Assembly (NCBI GenBank): GCA_044226785.1 | Contig: JBGAGK010000018.1 | Location: forward strand, 37,529 to 101,528 | Reading direction: 5' to 3' | Length of the DNA stretch: 64,000 nt | DNA from: TMP-86 sp039807285 | GTDB lineage: Bacteria > Pseudomonadota > Gammaproteobacteria > Steroidobacterales > Steroidobacteraceae | Shown: positions 1-8,506 of the stretch, piece by piece | Layout of the letters: each line of letters opens with the position of its first letter | How positions within the stretch are numbered: position 1 is the stretch's first letter | Translations under genes and position numbers: made by a program | The notes under the pieces: model-generated | What the model was told of the DNA's origin: nothing | Seen by the model: only the letters and a program-made list of their open reading frames with translations | Database searches by the model: none

Positions 1-1
1 C

Positions 2-166
2 ACCGGCTGGGCTCAGCTCTGCTATCCATATGGTTCATCGGAGCAGGACGCGATCGAAAAGCTGCAATATGACTTGTACTATGTCAAAAACCACTCCCTG
101 ATCTTTGACTTGAGTATTCTGGCGCAAACCATTGAAGTAATTCTCTGGCGCAAAGGAGCGCGCTGA
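2..166 (+). CDS. C-terminal fragment of XrtA-system sugar transferase (partial)
   Basis: The gene enters from the left edge; only the last 54 residues and a TGA stop are present. The tail reads TGWAQLCYPYG, then a stretch ending YDLYYVKNHSLIFDLSIL and a terminal KGAR. This is the C-terminal signature of the bacterial sugar transferase (priming glycosyltransferase) family of XrtA/PEP-CTERM loci (TIGR03013 type), which moves a sugar-1-phosphate onto undecaprenyl phosphate at the inner membrane. The N-terminal membrane segments and catalytic core lie outside the window. The same strand and position ahead of prsK/prsR/xrtA fit the usual gene order. The identification rests on a short but distinctive tail. 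Confidence 0.85.
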   Translation, partial: TGWAQLCYPYGSSEQDAIEKLQYDLYYVKNHSLIFDLSILAQTIEVILWRKGAR

Positions 167-245
167 ATCTCCGCCAGATTCCGTCCATTGTCTGCCCCGG
201 ACGACATATTTACGCAACTCCTGCAATACGTTTAACTCGCCTCGC

Positions 246-262
246 GTTCGTTTGAAACGAAC
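246..262. promoter_or_regulatory. Perfect 17-nt palindrome in the gap before the lipoprotein gene
   Basis: An 8-nt arm (GTTCGTTT) is followed by one base and its exact reverse complement. It lies 81 nt after the sugar transferase stop and about 105 nt before the lipoprotein start. No T-run follows, so a protein-binding operator is as likely as a weak terminator. Nothing else recognisable was seen in 167-366. Confidence 0.3.
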
Positions 263-366
263 CTGATGAGAAGCAGCCGCACGCAGTCACCGATTCACGG
301 AAGCTGGGTCGGTCCCACCAAAAATGGAGTTGCCAAATGCCCTGGACGGGAGACCTCCGAGCCAGA

Positions 367-2478
367 ATGGTTCATTCGGCGCGATTTCAGTGGCACGCGG
401 CGATGGTGTTGTTTGCCTTGCTGGCGGCTGCTTGCTCCGGCCCTGCAGTATCGCCATCTGGTACGAATGCTGGTTTGCTGGGGACAGATCCCGCACCTTC
501 CGACACCACGCCCACGATTTCAGGGGTCCCTGATGGCAATGCCACGGCTGGTGTTGCATACGAGTTCAAGCCTGACGCTGCCGACGCCGACGGCGACGCA
601 CTGACTTTCAGTATTGACAACGCGCCGGCATGGACGGCCTTCGATTCGCAGACGGGTGAATTGTCCGGTACGCCGGAAGTGACGGATGTTGCAACTTATT
701 CGGATATCGTCATCTCGGTCAGCGATGGAATCCATTCCACCTCCTTGCCGGCGTTTGACATAGTCGTCAGCAGGGGAAGTGAGCCGCCGCCGCCACCGCC
801 ACCTCCGGGCATCGAAAATCATCCGCCCGTCATCGACGGTTCCCCGGCGACTGCCGTCGTGAAGGGGAATACCTACTCGTTCCAGCCTGGTGCGTCAGAT
901 CCGGATGGCGATGCATTGGTGTTTTCAATCCTCAACAAGCCGGTCTGGCTGGAGTTCAGTACTGCGACCGGCAAGCTAAGCGGCAGTTCAAGTGGCGCTG
1001 TCGTCAAGACCTATTCGAACATCATCATCAGCGTGAGCGATGGCAGGGATACTTCGTCGCTTCAGGCATTTTCCATCGACGTGCAGCCGGGAGCCAACTC
1101 AGTGCCGGTCATCACGGGAAGCCCGGCGACCAGGGTCCAGGCTATGCAGACCTACGTCTTCCAGATCAAGGCCTCTGATGCCGATGGCGACAGGCTCACG
1201 TTCAGCATAAGGAACAAGCCGGCCTGGGCAGCTTTCAGCAGTACCACAGGCAGGCTCTCCGGAACACCGACTGAGGCTCAGCGAGGCAGTTACCCCAACA
1301 TCGTCATCAGTGTGAGCGACGGTAACGCCACAGCTTCACTGCCGGCGTTCGCGATCACCGTGACCGATGCGCCGAATGCCGCGCCAACCATTGGTGGTAG
1401 TCCCGCGCCAACTGTCACAGTGGGTAGTGCCTACAGTTTCACGCCCGTTGCATCCGATGAGGATGGCGATCCGCTGACTTTCAGCATCCAGAACAAGCCC
1501 ACCTGGGCCAACTTCAGCAGCACGACGGGTCGGCTGAGCGGTACGCCGTCAGCCAGTCAGATAGGCACGACGGCGGGCGTCGTAATCAGCGTCAGTGATG
1601 GGCGGGCGAGTGCCTCGCTCGCCCCCTTCGATCTCACTGTCTCGGGCCCGCCGAATCATGCGCCGGTCATTTCTGGCAATCCAGGATCGACGGTGGCTGC
1701 CGGCTCGGCTTACCGATTTGCGCCGACTGCATCCGACGCTGATGGCGATTCGCTCCGGTTCACTATTCAGAACAAGCCCGTGTGGGCGAGCTTCAGTGCA
1801 TCAACGGGTGTGCTCAGTGGTACGCCAGGCGCTTCCCAGGCGGGCACTTATGCGAACATCATCATCTCAGTGAGCGATGGCAGTGATACGGCATCGCTCA
1901 GGGCGTTCACAATCATGGTAACTGCGACAGTCAGCGGCAATAGCCCTCCAGCCATCAGTGGGGTGCCTGCCAAGTCTGTCATTGTCGGCGCCTCCTATGG
2001 CTTCACACCGACGGCCTCGGATTCGAACGGTGATGCGCTGACATTTTCCGTCCAGAATCTGCCGCCCTGGGCAAGCTTCAGTTCGTCGACTGGCAGGCTT
2101 TCCGGTACGCCGGCGGATGCGGATGTCGGAAGCTATGCGAATATTGTGATCAGTGTCAGCGATGGCAAGGCGACGACCTCGCTGGGTGCGTTCACGGTCC
2201 TCGTTGCCCAGACGGCCAATGGTACGGCAGAACTTCAGTGGACGGCGCCCACCAGGAATACCGATGGTTCAGCACTGTTGGACCTTGCGGGCTTTCGGGT
2301 CTACTACGGCACGAACGCAAACTTGCTGAATCAGTCAGTAACCTTGACCGGTCCGTCCGTGACTACTTATGTGGTGCAGAACCTCACCCCCGGGACCTGG
2401 TACTTTGCGGTCAGGGCGTACGATACATCGGGACTCGAGAGTGGTTACTCGAACGTGGGTTCGAAAGTGATTCCGTGA
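367..2478 (+). CDS. Putative-Ig-repeat (He_PIG-like) lipoprotein with C-terminal fibronectin III domain
   Basis: About 703 residues if started at the ATG at 367; an upstream in-frame ATG at 337 gives 713. The start at 367 gives a lipoprotein signal: short basic N-terminus, hydrophobic core and a lipobox LAAAC, so the mature protein should be lipidated and membrane-anchored. Six repeats of about 95 residues follow, each with a D-x-DGD-x-L-x-FS motif, a P-x-W pair, STTGRLSGTP-like turns and an ISVSDG strand. This is the putative-Ig/cadherin-like fold. An eight-proline linker separates repeats 1 and 2. The last ~90 residues (from ELQWTAP) look like a fibronectin type III domain. No catalytic motif is visible. 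A structural surface or matrix role beside the EPS genes is inference. A bidirectional hairpin follows the gene. Confidence 0.8.
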   Translation: MVHSARFQWHAAMVLFALLAAACSGPAVSPSGTNAGLLGTDPAPSDTTPTISGVPDGNATAGVAYEFKPDAADADGDALTFSIDNAPAWTAFDSQTGELSGTPEVTDVATYSDIVISVSDGIHSTSLPAFDIVVSRGSEPPPPPPPPGIENHPPVIDGSPATAVVKGNTYSFQPGASDPDGDALVFSILNKPVWLEFSTATGKLSGSSSGAVVKTYSNIIISVSDGRDTSSLQAFSIDVQPGANSVPVITGSPATRVQAMQTYVFQIKASDADGDRLTFSIRNKPAWAAFSSTTGRLSGTPTEAQRGSYPNIVISVSDGNATASLPAFAITVTDAPNAAPTIGGSPAPTVTVGSAYSFTPVASDEDGDPLTFSIQNKPTWANFSSTTGRLSGTPSASQIGTTAGVVISVSDGRASASLAPFDLTVSGPPNHAPVISGNPGSTVAAGSAYRFAPTASDADGDSLRFTIQNKPVWASFSASTGVLSGTPGASQAGTYANIIISVSDGSDTASLRAFTIMVTATVSGNSPPAISGVPAKSVIVGASYGFTPTASDSNGDALTFSVQNLPPWASFSSSTGRLSGTPADADVGSYANIVISVSDGKATTSLGAFTVLVAQTANGTAELQWTAPTRNTDGSALLDLAGFRVYYGTNANLLNQSVTLTGPSVTTYVVQNLTPGTWYFAVRAYDTSGLESGYSNVGSKVIP
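508..2219 (+). repeat. Six tandem ~285-bp coding repeats (Ig-like modules)
   Basis: Repeats start near 508, 823, 1099, 1381, 1660 and 1945. Repeats 3-6 resemble each other more than repeat 1. They encode the Ig-like modules of the lipoprotein and are a plausible substrate for copy-number change by recombination. Confidence 0.75.
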
Positions 2479-2500
2479 TCCGTCAAGATCTGCAATGAAG

Positions 2501-2537
2501 CGAGGTAGCCTCCCCCGATTGCGGGGAGACTACCTCG
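2501..2537. terminator. Bidirectional hairpin terminator between convergent genes
   Basis: A stem of CGAGGTAG plus CTCCCC pairs across a short loop with GGGGAG plus CTACCTCG, with one internal mismatch. It sits between the stop of the lipoprotein gene (+) and the stop of the PEP-CTERM gene (-). No long T-run follows on either strand, so the mode of termination is uncertain. Confidence 0.6.
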
Positions 2538-2560
2538 ATGAGTTGGCGCGCAGTCGCCGA

Positions 2561-2761
2561 CTACTTCTTGTTGCGGCGACGTGCCGCTACCACGGCTGCA
2601 ACAATTCCGGCGCCCAGCAAGCCCAGCGTAGCGGGCTCAGGGACCCCCACCGGTGGCTTACGGTGGTGATTTGAGAAGAAGAAGCTGCTACCCGCCTGCG
2701 CCGCTCCGGCGCAAAACGACAGCAACACCGCAGCAATCATCAGCTTGTTCGAGGCCTTCAT
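2561..2761 (-). CDS. Small PEP-CTERM sorting-domain protein
   Basis: 66 residues. The N-terminus is a signal peptide (MKASNKLMIAAVLLSFCAGAAQA). A ~20-residue mature part with FFF and HHRK follows. The C-terminus is a full PEP-CTERM signal: VPEPATLGLLGAG, a hydrophobic helix and a basic RRRNKK tail. Such proteins are exported, processed by exosortase near the PEP motif and associated with the cell surface or EPS. The mature region is so short that it is little more than signal plus sorting tag. It is encoded divergently from prsK and has a sigma-54-like promoter upstream, so it is a likely PrsR target and XrtA substrate. The function of the mature peptide is unknown. Confidence 0.9.
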   Translation of the reverse strand: MKASNKLMIAAVLLSFCAGAAQAGSSFFFSNHHRKPPVGVPEPATLGLLGAGIVAAVVAARRRNKK

Positions 2762-2831
2762 AGTATCGTTTCAACCTTGCGTGTTTGCGTTTGACTGACG
2801 CTTCAAATGGATCATCGACAGCCTTGAGGAA

Positions 2832-2846
2832 GCAAGTTTCGGGCCA
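2832..2846 (-). promoter_or_regulatory. Sigma-54 (-24/-12) promoter for the PEP-CTERM gene
   Basis: Read on the minus strand the site is TGGCCC-N5-TTGC, one mismatch from the sigma-54 consensus TGGCAC-N5-TTGC, with correct GG-N10-GC spacing. The implied start is about 60 nt upstream of the PEP-CTERM ATG. PrsR, encoded next door, is a sigma-54-dependent activator, so site and regulator fit each other. Confidence 0.65.
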
Positions 2847-2955
2847 GATCTTGTAACCATATGAATGACAGGAAATTATCCGTTTTGTGACGATCGAGGA
2901 TGCTGATTTCGTCTGAATGCTGTAAATAATTCCGACACCATGATGTGAGGGCAGT

Positions 2956-5001
2956 GTGAGCGGAGTCTTGACCGTGGGTTTTGCGCTCGCAGCAACGATG
3001 TTCATGGGGTTGGCTGCATGGATCGCCGTGAACCGGCGCGCAGTACTCAGCCAGGGTCATCTGATGCTGGCGCTTGTTTCGACCGCGATATGGGCAATCG
3101 CACGTACCAGGGATGAGCCCACGGCAACCCTGGGCTTTCTCCTTGAGTCAGCTCGGGATGCAGCATGGCTGGGGCTATTGCTGAGCGTCACCAGCTTTCG
3201 TATCTCCCGAAAACTCAAGATGCCATGCGCCATCTTGAGCGGCGCGTGCCTCATCGCTGCCCCGGTGGTCTGGTCAGGGGGCTATCAGGCAACGGGCCTG
3301 GAGGTGCCGGAACCGCTCCTGTCACGTGCGGGCCTTGTCGTGTCGCTGGTTGCTCTGTTCCTCGTCGAGCAGGTGGTGCGAAACGCTTCGAGTCCCTCCG
3401 ACCGTAGCCTCCGCCGGATCGGGATCGGTATCGGAATCATCTACATCTACGACCTGGTCATGTTTTCTCAGGGCGAGTTGTTGGGATCCATGGTCGAGAC
3501 TACGTGGAACTTGCGAGGGTTCGCGGTCTTCATCGGGGGTGCACTCGTCGCCCTCGGTATCCGGTGTCAAGTGGTGAGCTCGGATCTGGCGCTTTCGCGC
3601 GGTATGGTGCTCTATTCCACGACGACCATGGCGGTCGGACTGTATCTCAGCGCCATGGCCATCGGAGGTTACTACGTCAGGATATGGGGCGGGGAATGGG
3701 GCGGGTGGGCCCAATTGCTCTTCATCCTGGGTGCAGGGGTGGTCCTCGCGAGTTTGTTGTCCTCCGAGGAGGTGCAGCGACATGTGAAAGTCTGGATCAG
3801 CAAGCACCTGTACCGCCAGAAGTACGATTATCGGGCGGAGTGGCTGCGCTTCATGCACACACTCGAAGAGACGCGAGCCCGGCCGATCGAGGGGGCGATT
3901 CGCGCGGTTGCCCAGGCGGTTGCCTCACCCAGGGGATGCCTGTTTGAGCGGAACGAGGATGGCAGCGCTTACGACTATCGCGCGAGTTGGTCCCGACAAG
4001 GATCGAAATCGCAGGAGTTGCCTTCCCTTGCCGGGGATGAACAGATCCTGCAGATCATGGCATCTCGCTCCTGGATCATCGATCTGAGGCAGTGGCAGGG
4101 GAGTCGTGACTCCGATCCCGGTCTTTCCTTGCCAAGTTGGTTGTCAGATCCCGACGGGCCCAGACTGCTCGTGCCGGTCTTGCATGCTGACCAGATGCGC
4201 GCGGTTCTGCTGCTGGATGACCCGGTGGGTGACTTCGACTTGCACTACGAGGATCGCGATCTCCTGCTGACGCTTGGCAGGCACGTCGCGGCGCTGCTGG
4301 CGCAGCTTGAAGCCGAGTCCAGACTGGCTGAGAACCGGCAGTTCGAAGCCTATTTCCGGCTGAGCGTGTTCCTGCTGCACGATCTCAAGAACTGTGCCGC
4401 GACGCTGCGGCTGTTCGTGTCGAACGCCGGCCGGCACAAACACAACCCGGAGTTCATCGACGATGCCGTCAGCACGGTGGATTCGGTCGCGCGCCGGATC
4501 TCGCGTATCATGGAGCAACTGAGCCACGAGTCGGACAACCCACGGCGAATGGTCGTGGACGTGGAGACTGCGCTTCAAGGTGTCGTCGCCCGCTGCAGTG
4601 ACCGCCTTCCACGGCCGCTGCTTGAGGCAACGCGCCCGGGGTTGATCCACGTGGACACCGAGGCATTTGCCAATGCATTGGAGCATCTGGTGCGAAACGC
4701 ACAGGAGGCAACCCCCGTGACGGGGTCCGTCCGTCTCCAGGCGTGCAATTCGGGCGGATGGGTCACCATTGCAGTGGTGGACACGGGATGCGGGATGGAT
4801 GCGCCTTTTGTACGGGAGCGGCTGTTCAAGCCCTTCGATACAACCAAGGGAGCGGCAGGGATGGGAATCGGAGCGTACCAGGTCAAACAGTTCGCGCTGC
4901 AAAGCGGTGGCCATGTCGAAGTGTGCAGCACGCCCGGAGCCGGAACCCGCTTCTGCATTAGTCTTCCGGAGAGCCAGATATCGGAGAATCGCATTGGCTA
5001 A
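2956..5001 (+). CDS. prsK: XrtA/PEP-CTERM system sensor histidine kinase PrsK
   Basis: 681 residues from a GTG start. The N-terminal ~280 residues are a string of hydrophobic helices (membrane sensor). A GAF-like region follows (about 320-450). The kinase has an H-box with the likely phospho-acceptor His475 (LLHDLKN), an N-box (LVRNAQEA), and G-boxes DTGCGMD and GMGIGAYQVKQF. The long membrane sensor, GAF and kinase order is that of PrsK, partner of PrsR in exosortase A genomes; the pair controls PEP-CTERM genes together with RpoN. Its stop overlaps the prsR start by 8 nt, implying translational coupling. It is divergent from the PEP-CTERM gene and may be transcribed from the shared gap. The sensed signal is not evident. 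Confidence 0.93.
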   Translation: MSGVLTVGFALAATMFMGLAAWIAVNRRAVLSQGHLMLALVSTAIWAIARTRDEPTATLGFLLESARDAAWLGLLLSVTSFRISRKLKMPCAILSGACLIAAPVVWSGGYQATGLEVPEPLLSRAGLVVSLVALFLVEQVVRNASSPSDRSLRRIGIGIGIIYIYDLVMFSQGELLGSMVETTWNLRGFAVFIGGALVALGIRCQVVSSDLALSRGMVLYSTTTMAVGLYLSAMAIGGYYVRIWGGEWGGWAQLLFILGAGVVLASLLSSEEVQRHVKVWISKHLYRQKYDYRAEWLRFMHTLEETRARPIEGAIRAVAQAVASPRGCLFERNEDGSAYDYRASWSRQGSKSQELPSLAGDEQILQIMASRSWIIDLRQWQGSRDSDPGLSLPSWLSDPDGPRLLVPVLHADQMRAVLLLDDPVGDFDLHYEDRDLLLTLGRHVAALLAQLEAESRLAENRQFEAYFRLSVFLLHDLKNCAATLRLFVSNAGRHKHNPEFIDDAVSTVDSVARRISRIMEQLSHESDNPRRMVVDVETALQGVVARCSDRLPRPLLEATRPGLIHVDTEAFANALEHLVRNAQEATPVTGSVRLQACNSGGWVTIAVVDTGCGMDAPFVRERLFKPFDTTKGAAGMGIGAYQVKQFALQSGGHVEVCSTPGAGTRFCISLPESQISENRIG

Positions 5002-6349
5002 AGAGCGGTCTGCGCTCATGATTGTCGAGGACGATCCGGGACTGGTGTCGCAGCTCCGATGGTGTCTCGACGAGTATGACGTTTGTGTGGCTGCCAATCG
5101 CGAGGAGGCAGTCGTTCAACTCCGGCGGCATGAACCGGGGGTAATACTTCAGGATCTTGGGCTTCCCCCGGAACCAGCTGGTATCGCAGAAGGATTTGCC
5201 TGCATGTCGGAAATGCTGCGGCTTTCCCCCGGTTCAAAGGTGGTCGTCATGACGGGCAACGGTGAGCGCGCCAATGCCGTCAGAGCCGTGGGGGCTGGGG
5301 CGTTCGACTATTGCCTCAAGCCTGTGGCTCCGGATGAACTCAAACTGATCGTGGCGCGGGCCTTTCGGATACAAGCTCTCGAGCAGGAAAATTCGCTGCT
5401 GCGTCAGGCGGGCTGGCAGTCTCCATTGGCCAGTATCATCGCCACCGACGAGTCGATGCTCAAATTGTGCCGGTTGGTGGAGAAGATTGGTCCCTCGGAG
5501 GTCCCAGTGCTTGTCCTGGGCGAGAGCGGCACGGGCAAGGAGCTGATCGCGCGAGCCATCCATGAACTCAGCGACCGGCACGAAAAGAAATTCGTGGCCA
5601 TAAATTGCGCTGCCATTCCCGAGCAGTTGCTGGAGAGCGAGCTTTTCGGCTACGAACGCGGCGCATTCACCGGTGCGCACCGCCAGACAATCGGAAAAAT
5701 CGAGCTGGCCAACGACGGTACCTTATTCCTGGATGAGATTGGCGACATGCCGGCGATGCTGCAGGCAAAGCTGCTTCGATTCCTGCAAGAGCGGACTGTG
5801 GAACGCGTGGGTGGGCGGGAGGAAATTCCGGTCAACATCCGGGTGGTTTGCGCGACGAATCAGGATCTGGCATCCATGATCGTGGAGAAGCGCTTTCGGC
5901 AGGACCTTTACTACCGGATCAACGGTGTTACCGTACTGGTTCCCGCGCTCCGTCAGCGCAAGGGTGGTCTTGCGGCATTGGCGAGTGCTTTGCTCAGAAA
6001 GCTGGATGGCAGTTCGGGCAAGCAATTGAGTGATTCTGCATCTCGAGCGATCGAGTCCTATTCGTGGCCGGGGAATGTCCGGGAAATGGAAAACAAGCTG
6101 AAGACTGCACTGGTGCTCGCCGAGTCGCGGCAGATTTCGCCTGCCGACCTTGGGCTGGACGACCCAGGCGAAGGAGAGTTGCCTTTCAACCTGGGGCAGG
6201 TGCGCGATGCTGCAGAGCGTGGTGCGCTCGTCCGGGCGCTGGCCGCAACCGGAGGGAACATCAGCAGATCGGCGGAACTGCTCGGGGTGTCGCGCCCCAC
6301 ACTGTATGACCTGATGGGCAAGTTCCAGCTTCGGGCAAGCCGTGACTGA
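4994..6349 (+). CDS. prsR: PEP-CTERM system sigma-54-dependent response regulator PrsR
   Basis: 451 residues if the TTG at 4994 is used, which puts the receiver start (LMIVEDD) close to the N-terminus as in the family; an ATG at 5018 is an alternative but cuts close to the first strand. Receiver: acidic pair Asp13/Asp14, phospho-acceptor Asp54 in QDLGLPP, and Lys in CLKPV. AAA+ domain: Walker A GESGTGKE, GAFTGA loop for sigma-54 contact, and Walker B LFLDEIGD. C-terminus: Fis-type helix-turn-helix (GGNISRSAELLGVSRPTLY). It is coupled to prsK at its 5' end and to xrtA at its 3' end (8-nt overlaps). A candidate target promoter lies at 2832-2846. Confidence 0.93.
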   Translation: MAKERSALMIVEDDPGLVSQLRWCLDEYDVCVAANREEAVVQLRRHEPGVILQDLGLPPEPAGIAEGFACMSEMLRLSPGSKVVVMTGNGERANAVRAVGAGAFDYCLKPVAPDELKLIVARAFRIQALEQENSLLRQAGWQSPLASIIATDESMLKLCRLVEKIGPSEVPVLVLGESGTGKELIARAIHELSDRHEKKFVAINCAAIPEQLLESELFGYERGAFTGAHRQTIGKIELANDGTLFLDEIGDMPAMLQAKLLRFLQERTVERVGGREEIPVNIRVVCATNQDLASMIVEKRFRQDLYYRINGVTVLVPALRQRKGGLAALASALLRKLDGSSGKQLSDSASRAIESYSWPGNVREMENKLKTALVLAESRQISPADLGLDDPGEGELPFNLGQVRDAAERGALVRALAATGGNISRSAELLGVSRPTLYDLMGKFQLRASRD

Positions 6350-7820
6350 CAGCGGAGCGATACGATCTTCCGTGGGGACCGGGCGCCTCGGCCTGGTGCT
6401 GGGACTTTTCCTGCTTGTGTCGGTTCTGTACTGGCCTTCGACAGACGCGCTGATACAGCGTTGGGTGGATTTCGACAAGGACACCTATGTTCATGGGTCT
6501 CTGGTGCTGGTCTTGTCAGGATGGTTCATCTGGCGCCGGCGCTACGACCTGCAAATCGCTGATGCACGACCCAACCCCGTGGCGATGCTGCTGCTTGTGT
6601 TGGGGAGCATTGCGTGGCTCGTGTGTTTCCTGGCCAGCATCGAAATAGGTCATCAGATCCTTTTTCCAGTGTTGTTTGGTCTCGCGGTATGCGCATGTCT
6701 GGGTTGGAACGCCGCCCGGGTGCTTGCGTTTCCCCTGGCGTATTTCTACCTGGCCATCCCAGTGTGGCAAGTTCTTGTCTCGCCGCTCAAAAAGAGTACC
6801 GTGCTCGCCGTTCATGCACTGCTGATGTTGTGCCGCGTTCCGGTGGAAGTCATGGGCAACATAATCGAAATTCCCGAGGGCGCCTTTGAAGTCGGCGACG
6901 GGTGCGTTGGGTTGAACTTCGTGCTTGTTGCCGCAGCGATTTCCGCTTTCTACGGCGAATTGATCGGCGCCCCGGTGAAGCGCCGCTTCAGGATGCTTGC
7001 GGCCGCATTGATGTTGGGCCTGTTCGCCAACTGGCTGAGGGTGTTCATTGTGGTCATGGCGGGCCATTTGACGCAGATGCAACACTACCTCGTCGTGCGT
7101 TCTCACTACGGATTCGGCTGGTTGATATTCGCGCTTGTGATGGGTGCGTTCCTGTGGTTCGTACGTCCTGGAGAGCCTGTCGACGCTTCACACCGTCCGG
7201 CAGTCATCGGGCATGGGAGGCTCCTGTCGGGATGGGCAGCAGTCGTCACCGTCCTCATTCTCGCGGCGGTGCCGGTGGTCTCCTGGCAGATCGAGGCCCG
7301 GACTTCCGATGCCATTGCCAAGCCGCTGTTTGGAGTCTTCGGCCCGTCATGGAAGCCGGTGGACGTGTTACCCCTTGAATGGCATCCCGTCTACCAGGGA
7401 GCCGACGCCGAACAGCTCGGCGCGTACTCCAACGGACGTTCGACGGTAGGGGTCTATCGTGCCGTCTACGCGTATCAGAGGCAGGGGAAGGAGTTGATCA
7501 ATTGGGGCAACTCGCCGTATGACAAAGGCGAGTGGGAATTGGTCGATCAGCAGGCCGTGCAGGTCGCGGGTCGGCCTTTCGTTGCCCTGCGCATCCGCGA
7601 CGCTGAGGGGCACGAAGCAGTCATCTGGTATTCCTATATGGTTGCCGGCAAGGCGATGATCTCGGACGTTCGGGCGCAGCTCTGGTACGCGGTGAGTTCG
7701 CTGCTGGGCAGGCCGGAGGCCGCAGTATGGGTCATTCGTGCTGATTGTGCGGTTGATTGCTCTTCAGCGCAGGCCTCGACCCGGGAATTTGCGTCCATTC
7801 TTGCGCGTTCAGAATCGTGA
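6342..7820 (+). CDS. xrtA: Exosortase A with fused EpsI domain
   Basis: 492 residues from a GTG start overlapping prsR by 8 nt. The N-terminal ~300 residues are polytopic membrane exosortase with the catalytic triad: Cys188 in DGCVGLNF, Arg233 in NWLRV and His255 in RSHYGFGW. The remaining ~190 residues form a periplasmic EpsI-like (DUF3485) domain that ends near the C-terminus. Exosortase A is a transpeptidase-like membrane protease that processes PEP-CTERM proteins. The fused layout and position just after prsR are typical. The substrate at 2561-2761 is in the window, and more are expected elsewhere in the genome. Confidence 0.95.
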   Translation: MTDSGAIRSSVGTGRLGLVLGLFLLVSVLYWPSTDALIQRWVDFDKDTYVHGSLVLVLSGWFIWRRRYDLQIADARPNPVAMLLLVLGSIAWLVCFLASIEIGHQILFPVLFGLAVCACLGWNAARVLAFPLAYFYLAIPVWQVLVSPLKKSTVLAVHALLMLCRVPVEVMGNIIEIPEGAFEVGDGCVGLNFVLVAAAISAFYGELIGAPVKRRFRMLAAALMLGLFANWLRVFIVVMAGHLTQMQHYLVVRSHYGFGWLIFALVMGAFLWFVRPGEPVDASHRPAVIGHGRLLSGWAAVVTVLILAAVPVVSWQIEARTSDAIAKPLFGVFGPSWKPVDVLPLEWHPVYQGADAEQLGAYSNGRSTVGVYRAVYAYQRQGKELINWGNSPYDKGEWELVDQQAVQVAGRPFVALRIRDAEGHEAVIWYSYMVAGKAMISDVRAQLWYAVSSLLGRPEAAVWVIRADCAVDCSSAQASTREFASILARSES

Positions 7821-7927
7821 GCCATTTGGGGAATGGGACAGCCGGGTTGCTGTAGCATCCTGAATTCCCTGTTTTGGCAAGACGTTGATAGACTTGAGGC
7901 TGGCGTAGCTGTTGCAGGCAGGATTCC

Positions 7928-8506
7928 ATGCAAAAGCGTTACCTTTCGGTCATCTGGTTGTTGCTCGGTTCAGTGCTGGCATGGGCAAGCGACCCTGCGG
8001 TTGGGCCGGTCTATGTCATTGGTCCGGGAGATACACTGCAGATTTTCGTCTGGCGGAATCCCGAACTTTCCACGACGGTGCCGGTTCGGCCGGACGGCAA
8101 GATCTCAAGTCCTCTGGTCGAAGACATGGTGGCCGTCGGAAAGACGCCGTCGACACTGGCTCGGGACATCGAGAAGGTGCTGTCCGAATACGTCAAGTCT
8201 CCGCAGGTGAACGTCATTGTGACCCAGCCGGTCAGTGCGTTCAGCCAGGTGAAGGTGATAGGCCAGGTAGTCAAGCCGCAGTCGGTGTCTTACCGTGAGG
8301 GGATGACTGTGCTGGATGCGATCCTTTCCGTGGGTGGCATGACGAATTATGCCGCTGGCAACCGGGCGAAGCTGATCCGGACGGTCAACGGCAAGCAGAC
8401 TGAGATCAAGCTCAAGCTGGATTCATTGGTGAACAAAGGTGACATGAAACAGAACCTGCCGCTCCGGCCAGGTGATGTGCTCGTGATACCGGAGACGTTG
8501 TTCTAG
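7928..8506 (+). CDS. XrtA-associated polysaccharide export protein (Wza/EpsA-like)
   Basis: 192 residues with a signal peptide (MQKRYLSVIWLLLGSVLAWA). The mature protein begins with a polysaccharide export domain (YVIGPGDTLQIFVWRNPELS) followed by an SLBB-type domain (VKVIGQVVKPQSVSYREG), ending in LPLRPGDVLVIPETLF. It is expected in the outer membrane or periplasm as part of the exopolysaccharide exit channel. It is short and lacks a C-terminal membrane helix, as usual in XrtA loci. A 107-nt gap separates it from xrtA, with a modest AGGCAGGA ribosome site, so it may have its own promoter. Its stop overlaps the next start by 1 nt. Confidence 0.9.
   Translation: MQKRYLSVIWLLLGSVLAWASDPAVGPVYVIGPGDTLQIFVWRNPELSTTVPVRPDGKISSPLVEDMVAVGKTPSTLARDIEKVLSEYVKSPQVNVIVTQPVSAFSQVKVIGQVVKPQSVSYREGMTVLDAILSVGGMTNYAAGNRAKLIRTVNGKQTEIKLKLDSLVNKGDMKQNLPLRPGDVLVIPETLF

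Noticed and set aside
4144..5097. Minus-strand frame of 317 codons
   Set aside because: Lies across prsK/prsR in antisense; no motif or signal.
7901..7915. Second sigma-54-like site (TGGCGT-N5-TTGC) before the polysaccharide export gene
   Set aside because: Spacing fits, but transcription would start about 1 nt before the ATG at 7928, leaving no ribosome site; two positions also differ from the consensus.
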